Below, in pieces: positions 6,906 to 12,697 of a stretch of 12,697 bases of DNA (its first letter is position 1; each line of letters starts with the position of its first letter). Origin of the DNA: Halomonas halophila (GTDB lineage Bacteria; Pseudomonadota; Gammaproteobacteria; Pseudomonadales; Halomonadaceae); NCBI GenBank assembly GCA_002433675.1, contig DJIP01000171.1, positions 1 through 12,697 of the forward strand. The letters run 5' to 3'. Under the pieces are notes generated by a model, which ran no database searches, was not told the origin of the DNA, and saw nothing but the letters and a program-made list of their open reading frames with translations. The position numbers were made by a program, and so were the translations under genes.

Positions 6906-7249
6906 GCCAGGAGAGCAATGCGGTGATGTGTGTTGCACCAAAGCGACTGCACGATATTGCCCACGCCCGGGCCGGTGACAAGGGTGACCGTCTGAACATT
7001 GCACTGTTTGCCTATCGGCACGACGACTATGAGCGGTTGGTGTCATTGGTGACCGAGGGCAAGGTCAAGGCCATGTTCGCTCATCGTGGGGTCACGCGCG
7101 TACAACGTTATCTGATGCCTGCGCTGGGCGGGATGAATCTGGTCCTTGATGATGTTCTCCAGGGTGGGGTCAATGGAGCGCTGAACCTGGACGGTCACGG
7201 CAAGACGCTGTCCTTCCTGTTGCTGTCGATGCCACTGGATAGTGTCTAG
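6902..7249 (+). CDS. AtuA-related small protein (AtuA C-terminal domain as a separate gene)
   Basis: A 115-residue protein matching the C-terminal domain that follows DUF1446 in full-length AtuA. The signature is DIAHARAGDKGDRLNIALFA (18-37), then VKAMFAHRGVTRVQRYLMP and the terminal GGVNGALNLDGHGKTLSFLL. The start is fixed by a good Shine-Dalgarno and an ATGA overlap with the main domain, so the two polypeptides are probably made in similar amounts and join into one complex, which is inference. In many bacteria the two parts are fused. The two reading frames differ, so the split is a true gene boundary with its own signals; a recent frameshift would not leave a matching ribosome site and start. 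This is the last gene of the operon and is convergent with the fimbrial operon. The catalytic contribution is unknown. Confidence 0.85.
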   Translation: MSQESNAVMCVAPKRLHDIAHARAGDKGDRLNIALFAYRHDDYERLVSLVTEGKVKAMFAHRGVTRVQRYLMPALGGMNLVLDDVLQGGVNGALNLDGHGKTLSFLLLSMPLDSV

Positions 7250-7255
7250 AACAAG

Positions 7256-7290
7256 GTGTCAGGCATGTGGCTCGAGGCGGAGCCTGTCAC
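7256..7290. terminator. Possible bidirectional hairpin between the convergent operons
   Basis: GTGTCAGGC (7256-7264) can pair with GCCTGTCAC (7282-7290) apart from one T-T mismatch. A competing inner stem, GGCTC/GAGCC, lies within. It sits in the 37-bp gap between the AtuA-related stop and the adhesin stop and covers the adhesin stop codon. No T-tract follows on either side, so efficiency is doubtful. Confidence 0.3.
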
Positions 7291-8603
7291 TTGGGCGACA
7301 ACACCAGTGTGGCATGGCCATTGGCGCTGCCTGGCGTGACGTCGCCGGTCTTCACGTAGCGGGCCAGAAAGTCGAGCATCAATATCTTGTTTCCCTGCGC
7401 ATGGAGGTTGGTATCGATCCAGCGGTAGGCATCGAAGGCGCTGCCTTCGGGGGTGATCGGCAGCGGCGCGCGGCTTCCGGTATGGATCAGCTGGATACCC
7501 ACGCCGCTGGCACTGTCCTCTTCGGTGTCCAGGGCCAGAATGCCCTGATTCCCGCCGGGATCGTAGGCCGCCGCCTTGCCCAGCACGGCCCACTTGATGT
7601 CGCCGTCGGAGTGACACCAGGCGGTGATGTGCACCGGCGTGTCGGCGACGCTTGAGGCGGGTTGGCCCAGGGTGGTGAAGCGATGGCTACCCACCTCACC
7701 CAGTGACACCGAGACATTGTTGATGCCATGGCAGGGATTGATTCGGACCCGCGTGCTCTGGGCCAGCTGCAGCCTGACCAGATTGAACAGCTCTCCATTA
7801 TTTGAGGGTGGCGTGCTCCGGCGGTTCATCAACGAGAACAGGCTGAAGCCGGCGTTGTTGTTGTTCTGAAGTCGCACGCCGCTGGTACCGGGGGACCCGC
7901 CCATGCGGTAGAGCGTGACCTTGATCTGAAAAGGCGGGAGCTGGCGCCAGTTGACGGCGTAGTCACCGATGGGGCAGTTGACGTTTACCAGGGGGGGATA
8001 ACCCTCGGCGGCCCCCGTGCCCAGCAGGGCGTCACTGCAGGGGATGCCGTGGATCTCCTCGCCGATCGGGGGAAGGCTCTTGTTGGGGGAAGCGGAGACC
8101 CAGGAGAACGCATGGGCGCTGCCGTTGACCAGCAATTCCGTGGTATAGCCGACGCTGCCGCTGCCCCCGCCGCCGTAGGGGTTGCGGCTACCACTGTCCT
8201 GCATGATGTAGACGCGCCCATCTGCGCTGTCCACGCTGATGCCGGGGACCGGGTGGGAGCCGCTGGACTGGGAGTAGTGCTGCTCGAGCCACCAGTACTT
8301 GATTGCATCGTCCTGATTGTTGCAGGTGGCGACCCAGCCTCCTTTGATCGCATAGAGTTGGCTGCCGGGGATGACTGCCGTGGCGATGGGCGTGCCGACG
8401 GCCACGTTTTCGTCGAGCACGATCTCGGCGCCAAAGTCGACTGTCAGGGGCTTGTCATTCCATGGTGGGTTGATGCGTTGGCAGTTGGCCTCCACCGAGG
8501 TCGCCGGCAGCAGTGCGGCGATCGACAGCAGCAAACCGAGCAGTCTGATGGCGAAACGCAGCGGAGCGCTTGCGCTACGGGTCTTCAAGCGGATGGTTCG
8601 CAT
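7287..8603 (-). CDS. Two-domain fimbrial tip adhesin
   Basis: A 438-residue secreted protein. Residues 1-39 are a long signal peptide (basic N-terminus, Leu-rich core, cleavage after VEA). The C-terminal part (about 285-438) is a fimbrial pilin domain: Cys291 and Cys330 at the usual disulfide spacing, IQLIHTGSRAPLPI near 370-383, and an ending of FLARYVKTGDVTPGSANGHA plus ATLVLSPK, the same closing strand as type 1 pilins. The preceding 245 residues should be the receptor-binding domain. It has Cys41/94 and Cys189/210 as likely disulfides, a flexible GGGGSGS run (144-150) and an NNNN run (247-250), and I recognise no lectin family. As a two-domain tip subunit it would be exported through the upstream usher and bind a surface or glycan. 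Its start directly follows the usher stop, with GGAG nine bases upstream. Confidence 0.85.
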   Translation of the reverse strand: MRTIRLKTRSASAPLRFAIRLLGLLLSIAALLPATSVEANCQRINPPWNDKPLTVDFGAEIVLDENVAVGTPIATAVIPGSQLYAIKGGWVATCNNQDDAIKYWWLEQHYSQSSGSHPVPGISVDSADGRVYIMQDSGSRNPYGGGGSGSVGYTTELLVNGSAHAFSWVSASPNKSLPPIGEEIHGIPCSDALLGTGAAEGYPPLVNVNCPIGDYAVNWRQLPPFQIKVTLYRMGGSPGTSGVRLQNNNNAGFSLFSLMNRRSTPPSNNGELFNLVRLQLAQSTRVRINPCHGINNVSVSLGEVGSHRFTTLGQPASSVADTPVHITAWCHSDGDIKWAVLGKAAAYDPGGNQGILALDTEEDSASGVGIQLIHTGSRAPLPITPEGSAFDAYRWIDTNLHAQGNKILMLDFLARYVKTGDVTPGSANGHATLVLSPK

Positions 8604-11219
8604 TCACGTTGTCTCCAGCAGGTCTTTCAGTGGCGTCGGCTGGCAGGGGCTGGTGACGATCGGTATCTCGTCGCTGTCCGTCGGAGGCGTCCAGACAGGA
8701 CGCGCCCAGCAGCGTCGTTCGCCGCCCAGCTTCACCTGGAGCGAGGTACCGGGCGCCAGATCGCGCAGCAGCAGCATGCCGCCGGCGCCGACCACCCCCA
8801 GCTTGCGTCCGTCGGTGGCGCTGACTTCGGCGCCCAGCGGGACGCCCCGGCCGTTCTGCTCCAGCACGATCACCACCGGCAGCCCGGTTCGAGTGGCGAA
8901 GCGCAGTGGCACCACCGCGCCGGCATAGGGCGCGACATCGATAGAAGTCCGCTGAAATTCCACCGTGGTGGCGGCGCCGCGCGGGTCCAGCTGGACCGCG
9001 TTGTCGTGGTAGGCCGTCAGGTAGGGCACCAATGCCTCGCCGTCATCATCGAGGGTCAGGTTGGCGGCGTTGGTGACGCGAGCGCCGGCGCCTCCCGGGG
9101 CACTGACCAGACCTACGGTATCGCCGGTACTCTGGCCGAAGGTCACGCCGTGGCGGTGTACCAGCACGGCGCCGCTGGCACCGATGGAGAGCTGTCGATA
9201 GTCATCGCTTTTCGAGCCGGCTGCGGTAAAGCGGCCGACGGAGGTGCCGCTCGACAGGTTGAGTCCGTAGGAGCGGTAGCGCTCACTCGGGCCGCGGGTC
9301 TGGTTGGCGAACAGCCCATAGGAAAGCTCGCGTTCGTCGCCTAGGGTACCGGTGAGGTCGAGGTGGGCATCGTCATGATGGCGGCTGTCACGGCTGGCGG
9401 AGACTCCCAGGCGTGGGGCGAAGGACGCGTTGGATAGCGGCAGTGTCAGCGATACCAGCGCGCGGTGCTCGGCCTCTCCCTCGCGGTTGTCGGTGCGCGA
9501 GAGGTTGAGGGCGAGGCTGACGCGGCCGAGGCGGTGGCTCAGGCTCAGCTGGTAGGACGACTCGGTGCCGCCGCGATGCCAGTAGTCCGCCAGGCTGCCG
9601 GTCACCGAGATCCGTGTACGTGGCCCGAGTGACTGGCTCAGATTGAGCTGCAGACGGCTGCGTTGATCGATGGTCGTGCTGTCGTCATCACCCCCGTCAT
9701 CTGCCAGAGCGCTGTCATCATCGCCGTCGTCGTCGGCAATCCAGGCGGCGTCGGCCAGTGACACAAACCCCGTGGTCGAGTAGCGATACGCCGCCAGATT
9801 GATGTCGGTATCGGTGGATCGCAGGTGGCGGCTGTAGGAGGCCTCGAGACTCCATCCGTGGCGCGCGCCCTGGGGAAGGTCAGCACGGGAATACTGGGCA
9901 TCGAGAGCGATGGCGCCCGTGGGGGTATTGAAGGCGGCGCCGATCAGCGGGGACCAGTAGTGTTCGCTGAGCTGGGCGCCGCCGTAGGCGGTGATGGCGT
10001 TGCCAAGCCCCCGTCGATAGCCAGCCTCCAGCATGGAGGGAGGGTCGTCCAGGCCCTTGGCATGGTACTGACCGGCGGCCAGCGACAGGCGTGATTGCCC
10101 CGGTCTCAGCAGTCCCGGGACGGCGGCATAGGGCACGCTGTAGCGCTCGACGCGGCCATCGGCCTCCGTGACTTCCACCTCAAGATCACCCCCGTAGCCA
10201 GTGGGATAGAGGTCGTCGATCTCGAAGGGGCCGGGAGGCACGCTGGTCTCGAGCAGACGCCGTCCCTGCTGGGAGATGGTGACATGCGCCTGGGTTCTGG
10301 CACTGCCGCGGACCACGGGAGCATAGCCGCGACGGCTGTCGGGCAGCATGCGGGTTTCTGTGCGCAGCGTGACGCCACGCAGCGCCAGCGAATCGAAGAA
10401 GTCCCCTCGGGTGTTGATCTCGCCTGCCCGCAGCAGCAAGCCCTGGTCGGGCAGGGGGCGCTGCACATAGTGATGAAGACTGTCCCAGTCGACGTCGCCG
10501 TTATCGTTGCGGGATACGTTGAGGCTACTGCGAAACTGCCACAGGCCAAGGTTGGCACCGAGCGTTGTGCCGAGAAAAGCACTTTGATAGTGCCCTTCGT
10601 CGGTGCTCGAGCGATAACCGTTGGCCTGATAGTTGGCCAGCAGGGCGGTGGTGCCGGGTTCCCAGCGCGCGCTGTCGACCTGGCCACGAGGCAGCCGATG
10701 AAGCAACGCCTGGGGCACGCTGAGATGGGCGCTCAGGTCGCCGAAGTCAAGATCCAGGCTGGCGCCGGGCAGGGCAGCGTCCACCCCCAGAAAACAGCTG
10801 GTGTCCAGCCGGCACCGCTGTCGCAATGCCTGTTCGATGGCCGGCTCCAGGCGCGCGGCCAGCCAGGCGTCGAGAGGCAGGGTAAGCCGCTGTGTTCCGT
10901 CCGGGGTCTCCTCGACACGTAGCGGATAGCGTCCCAGCGGCGTCTGGTTGAGGGTCAGATCGACCAGATAGTCGCCTGGTACCACGTAGTCCGGGCGGGA
11001 GAAGCGACGCATGTCGAGACTGGGGTCTTCGAGGAAGGCCGGATCGAAGCGTACCTCGTCGGCCTGGACCGGCCGTGGCCCTGTCACCGTCGCGACCACT
11101 GCCGCCGCGACCATCAATGCCACTCGCCACCGGTAGCGCCCGGCGGTGAAATACCACCGGCAGGGGGGAGGATGTCTGGCAGCAGCCAGCTGTGTCGACT
11201 CGGTAGACGGTAGTGCCAT
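8604..11219 (-). CDS. Outer-membrane fimbrial usher (PapC/FimD family)
   Basis: An 871-residue protein that forms the outer-membrane pore through which chaperone-bound subunits are assembled. Segments in order: a long signal region ending VQA (to residue 53); a periplasmic N-terminal domain starting VRFDPAFLEDPSLDMRRFS, with a Cys136-Cys142 pair; beta-barrel strands; a plug domain with GYAPVVRGSARTQAHVTI, VPPGPFEIDDLYPTG and GGDLEVEVTEADG (298-355); further barrel strands with the LQLNLSQSLG motif (523-532); and C-terminal domains with Cys837 and Cys859. The length fits the family. An Asp-rich insert lies at 496-513. The start at 11219 has no strong Shine-Dalgarno and lies 9 bp after the chaperone stop, so coupling is likely. 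A start nearer the hydrophobic core, such as the GTG at residue 33, would shorten the signal peptide. Confidence 0.95.
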   Translation of the reverse strand: MALPSTESTQLAAARHPPPCRWYFTAGRYRWRVALMVAAAVVATVTGPRPVQADEVRFDPAFLEDPSLDMRRFSRPDYVVPGDYLVDLTLNQTPLGRYPLRVEETPDGTQRLTLPLDAWLAARLEPAIEQALRQRCRLDTSCFLGVDAALPGASLDLDFGDLSAHLSVPQALLHRLPRGQVDSARWEPGTTALLANYQANGYRSSTDEGHYQSAFLGTTLGANLGLWQFRSSLNVSRNDNGDVDWDSLHHYVQRPLPDQGLLLRAGEINTRGDFFDSLALRGVTLRTETRMLPDSRRGYAPVVRGSARTQAHVTISQQGRRLLETSVPPGPFEIDDLYPTGYGGDLEVEVTEADGRVERYSVPYAAVPGLLRPGQSRLSLAAGQYHAKGLDDPPSMLEAGYRRGLGNAITAYGGAQLSEHYWSPLIGAAFNTPTGAIALDAQYSRADLPQGARHGWSLEASYSRHLRSTDTDINLAAYRYSTTGFVSLADAAWIADDDGDDDSALADDGGDDDSTTIDQRSRLQLNLSQSLGPRTRISVTGSLADYWHRGGTESSYQLSLSHRLGRVSLALNLSRTDNREGEAEHRALVSLTLPLSNASFAPRLGVSASRDSRHHDDAHLDLTGTLGDERELSYGLFANQTRGPSERYRSYGLNLSSGTSVGRFTAAGSKSDDYRQLSIGASGAVLVHRHGVTFGQSTGDTVGLVSAPGGAGARVTNAANLTLDDDGEALVPYLTAYHDNAVQLDPRGAATTVEFQRTSIDVAPYAGAVVPLRFATRTGLPVVIVLEQNGRGVPLGAEVSATDGRKLGVVGAGGMLLLRDLAPGTSLQVKLGGERRCWARPVWTPPTDSDEIPIVTSPCQPTPLKDLLETT
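9678..9734 (-). other. Acidic insert in the usher (Asp-rich, imperfect tandem)
   Basis: This stretch encodes residues 496-514: DDDGDDDS, then ALA, then DDGGDDDS. Eleven of the first 18 residues are Asp. It sits between two barrel strands, after AAYRYSTTGFVSLADAAW and before SRLQLNLSQSLG, where ushers normally have a short loop. The two halves look like a duplicated unit. Confidence 0.75.
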
Positions 11220-11228
11220 GTCGTCGGT

Positions 11229-12026
11229 TCATTCAGTGTCCGGGATGGCCTCGCGTACCACGACGGCGCCGTAGTCGTTGATCGCCCGGTACCACAGTGA
11301 TGCCCCCGGCGCAGGCCTCGTCTGCAGTGACCAGCTTGCCTCGCTGTGAGGAGCCAGCATGTCGAGGGAAAGATCATCGTGGTCGCTGAACTGCCGCCAG
11401 GCACCGCCGATCAATGACACGTGGTAGTTCGAGGGGTTGTCGCACACCAGACGCGGGTCGGGGCCTGGCGCCAGATGCCACTGAAGATTGGCGATGGCGT
11501 CGCCGGGTTCACCGGCGAGGCCCGTCGGACGATAGAACAGTTTCAGGCGTGTCAGGATGCCTAGCTGCAGTCGGTTGGCGGGCCCCTGGGGGAGCGGTGG
11601 CACCTCCTTGATGTTGAGCCAGTAGAGCGACTCCTGGTCGGACCTTTGCACGTCGCGAATGCGCAGGATGCGCAGGGTCTGGCTCTCCCCGGGGTCGAGA
11701 CGAAATACCGATGGCGTCACCAGAAATGGCGACTCGGCGTCCCGCGCCGGGCGCCCTCCGGCGTGGCGGTCGGCCCAGGCCTGGACCAGTACCGGGACAC
11801 TATCCTGGTTTTCCAGCCGGAGCGTCTGCTCCCGCTGGGCCTCCTGGTAGATGACGCGAGTGCCATTGATGGTGATGCTGGCCTCGGCCTTGTGGCCTGG
11901 CAACGCTGCGATCATGAGCGCCAGACACAGACACAGACTCAGACCCAGGCCGAAGGCGCGTATCACCAGCCGCTGCCACGCCCGCACAGCAAAGGGCAAA
12001 GCGCCGGGGCCTTTTCCCGCGGTCAT
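11229..12026 (-). CDS. Periplasmic fimbrial chaperone (PapD family)
   Basis: A 265-residue protein. Residues 1-49 form a long signal peptide with an extended hydrophobic core, cleaved after AEA. The mature part begins SITINGTRVIYQE. Arg57 (mature 8) and Lys162 (in LKLFYRP, mature 113) match the pair that anchors the subunit C-terminus in PapD. Family motifs are all present: PFLVTPSVFRLDPGESQTLR (100-119), ESLYWLNIKEVPP (132-144) and NRLQLGILTRLKLFYRP (151-167), followed by the second immunoglobulin-like domain. The short F1-G1 link places it with FGS-type chaperones, which serve rod-like fimbriae with tip adhesins. It caps pilin subunits by donor-strand complementation and delivers them to the usher. 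Its ATG overlaps the pilin stop (ATGA); no clear Shine-Dalgarno precedes it, so coupled translation is likely. Confidence 0.93.
   Translation of the reverse strand: MTAGKGPGALPFAVRAWQRLVIRAFGLGLSLCLCLALMIAALPGHKAEASITINGTRVIYQEAQREQTLRLENQDSVPVLVQAWADRHAGGRPARDAESPFLVTPSVFRLDPGESQTLRILRIRDVQRSDQESLYWLNIKEVPPLPQGPANRLQLGILTRLKLFYRPTGLAGEPGDAIANLQWHLAPGPDPRLVCDNPSNYHVSLIGGAWRQFSDHDDLSLDMLAPHSEASWSLQTRPAPGASLWYRAINDYGAVVVREAIPDTE
11922..11951 (-). repeat. Five-unit imperfect hexamer tandem repeat inside the chaperone signal peptide
   Basis: On the plus strand the units read CAGACA, CAGACA, CAGACT, CAGACC, CAGGCC. They encode GLGLSLCLCL (residues 26-35), the core of the signal peptide. Each unit is two codons, so slippage would lengthen or shorten the core without a frameshift. 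Confidence 0.75.
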
Positions 12027-12565
12027 TGGTAGACAATCTCGATGTTGCCGCTGGCCTTGACGGTGCCGGCGGTCACCGTGTCGGCGGTGGATTTGTACCA
12101 GGCACTCAAGGGAATGCGCGTCGTGTCATCGCCTGCCACGATGTCCACCGGCGGGGTGCTGTCGTTGTCGGCCGCCTTGACCCAATCGTCGTTGGCATCG
12201 TAGACGGCGATGCCGACGTCCTTGGCGGTGCTGTCGCTGGTGAGGCGGAACAAGCCGGTCACCGGGTCCACCTGGGTGTCATCTCCGGTAAAGCGCACCG
12301 AGACCTTGTTGCGGCCGGAGGCACCGGCGGCGCATTTCAGCACGAGCTGGAAGGCCTTCTGGCCTGCTCGGGTGCCGGAGGCGCCGAAGGCGCTGGTGGA
12401 CACCTTGGGTAGCGTCACGGTAGTGGCGGCCGTCGGTATGGTGCAGTTGGCCGCGACGATTTCGCCGGTGAAGCTGATGGTGCCGTCGGCGGCCTGGGCC
12501 GAGGTACCGGCCAGCAACAGAGCGACAAGGCTCAGCCGGGCGATGGAAAAGTGACGGACGGGCAT
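12023..12565 (-). CDS. Major fimbrial subunit (type 1 pilin family)
   Basis: A 180-residue secreted pilin. The signal peptide ends at AQA (residue 25), and the mature protein begins ADGTISFTGEIVAANCTIPT, the donor-strand extension and first strand typical of FimA-like subunits. Cys41 and Cys78 form the conserved disulfide. The protein ends GNIEIVYQ, with Tyr179 penultimate as in pilins, where this tail is the chaperone-recognition strand. It is the first gene of the fimbrial operon, which fits its role as the most abundant, rod-forming subunit. The start is supported by a strong Shine-Dalgarno 7 bases away and by the signal peptide. The mature protein has several Asp clusters (GDD, NDD, DND, GDD), in line with a salt-adapted surface protein. 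A minor structural pilin is possible but less likely, as no other pilin gene is in view. Confidence 0.93.
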   Translation of the reverse strand: MPVRHFSIARLSLVALLLAGTSAQAADGTISFTGEIVAANCTIPTAATTVTLPKVSTSAFGASGTRAGQKAFQLVLKCAAGASGRNKVSVRFTGDDTQVDPVTGLFRLTSDSTAKDVGIAVYDANDDWVKAADNDSTPPVDIVAGDDTTRIPLSAWYKSTADTVTAGTVKASGNIEIVYQ

Positions 12566-12633
12566 CGTGGTTTCCTCTTGTTCAGGGCAGTCGGCTTTTC
12601 ACGGCGGTGGGTATGGCGCTGCGTGGGGGCTCG
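12566..12633 (-). other. Untranslated leader of the pilin gene
   Basis: If transcription starts near the AT-rich island, about 70 bases of leader precede the pilin start. Apart from the ribosome binding site I see no repeat, strong hairpin or small reading frame in it. Confidence 0.4.
12573..12578 (-). promoter_or_regulatory. Ribosome binding site of the pilin gene
   Basis: AGAGGA on the minus strand, 7 nt before the ATG. It is the strongest Shine-Dalgarno of the fimbrial operon and suits the need for most product from the first gene. Confidence 0.65.
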
Positions 12634-12680
12634 GAAAAAAGACTATTAGAAAAAGTAAAATTAGATTTGACGTAAATCAG
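12634..12680 (-). promoter_or_regulatory. AT-rich promoter region of the fimbrial operon with an Fnr/Anr-like site
   Basis: An AT-rich island about 70-115 bp upstream of the pilin start contrasts with the GC-rich surroundings. On the minus strand, TCTAAT occurs at 12650-12645 and again at 12665-12660; either could be a -10 (5 of 6 matches), but I see no convincing -35. At 12667-12680 the plus strand reads TTGACGTAAATCAG, matching 8 of 10 defined positions of the Fnr/Anr/Crp-family consensus TTGAT-N4-ATCAA. The same bases form a dyad with arms GATTT/AAATC at 12664-12668 and 12674-12678. The window ends 17 bp beyond, so upstream elements are missing. Confidence 0.35.
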
Positions 12681-12697
12681 TGCAGCGACGAACGAAG

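Noticed and set aside
5529..7249. Complete acyclic terpene (atu) degradation cluster
   Set aside because: Only AtuA-like parts are present; no geranyl-CoA carboxylase subunits, dehydrogenase or hydratase genes are in view.
7853..7867. Trinucleotide run (GTT repeats) in the adhesin as a phase-variation switch
   Set aside because: The run encodes Asn repeats in frame and is short, so slippage would change residue number only, not switch expression.
8049..9344. 431-codon open frame on the plus strand across the adhesin and usher
   Set aside because: It spans the junction of two clear fimbrial genes, antisense to both, and its Ala/Gly/Asp/His-rich product has no domain.
10095..10922. 275-codon open frame on the plus strand opposite the usher N-terminal half
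   Set aside because: Antisense to the usher N-terminal and plug domains; no motif.

Overview
The window looks like the chromosome of a GC-rich gammaproteobacterium. The nitrate assimilation gene pair, the TRAP transporter and the acidic surface proteins would suit a halophile of the Halomonadaceae, but this is an inference from gene content and composition, not a database match. I see no tRNA, rRNA, CRISPR array, insertion sequence or integrase.

Layout. (1) Positions 1-1493, plus strand: the 3' end of an assimilatory nitrate reductase gene (nasA) ending in a BFD-type iron-sulfur domain. It overlaps a uroporphyrinogen-III C-methyltransferase gene (cobA type), which makes the siroheme precursor needed by the partner nitrite reductase. 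(2) Positions 1516-2442, minus strand: a LysR-type regulator, convergent with cobA and divergent from the next block. (3) Positions 2443-2642: a 200-bp regulatory interval. Its AT-rich end carries three short palindromes. Its GC-rich end can fold into a hairpin, a three-way junction closed by a perfect 10-bp stem, and a small hairpin abutting the Shine-Dalgarno. (4) Positions 2643-7249, plus strand: a tight four-gene operon encoding a TAXI-type TRAP solute-binding protein, a fused TRAP permease, an AtuA-like (DUF1446) protein and a small protein matching the C-terminal domain of AtuA. (5) Positions 12565 down to 7287, minus strand: a four-gene chaperone-usher fimbrial operon in the order major pilin, chaperone, usher, two-domain tip adhesin. 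Its AT-rich promoter region is at the right edge of the window.

How the genes work together. Block 1 reduces nitrate and supplies cofactor. Block 4 reads as an uptake-and-catabolism cassette: a periplasmic receptor and a sodium- or proton-driven permease import an unidentified organic acid or similar anion, and the split AtuA-like pair acts on it, probably under the divergent LysR regulator. This cassette, with its structured leader, is the best candidate for an undescribed system here. Block 5 builds a surface fimbria: the chaperone ferries pilin and adhesin subunits to the outer-membrane usher. The adhesin has a recognisable pilin domain behind a receptor-binding domain I cannot assign.
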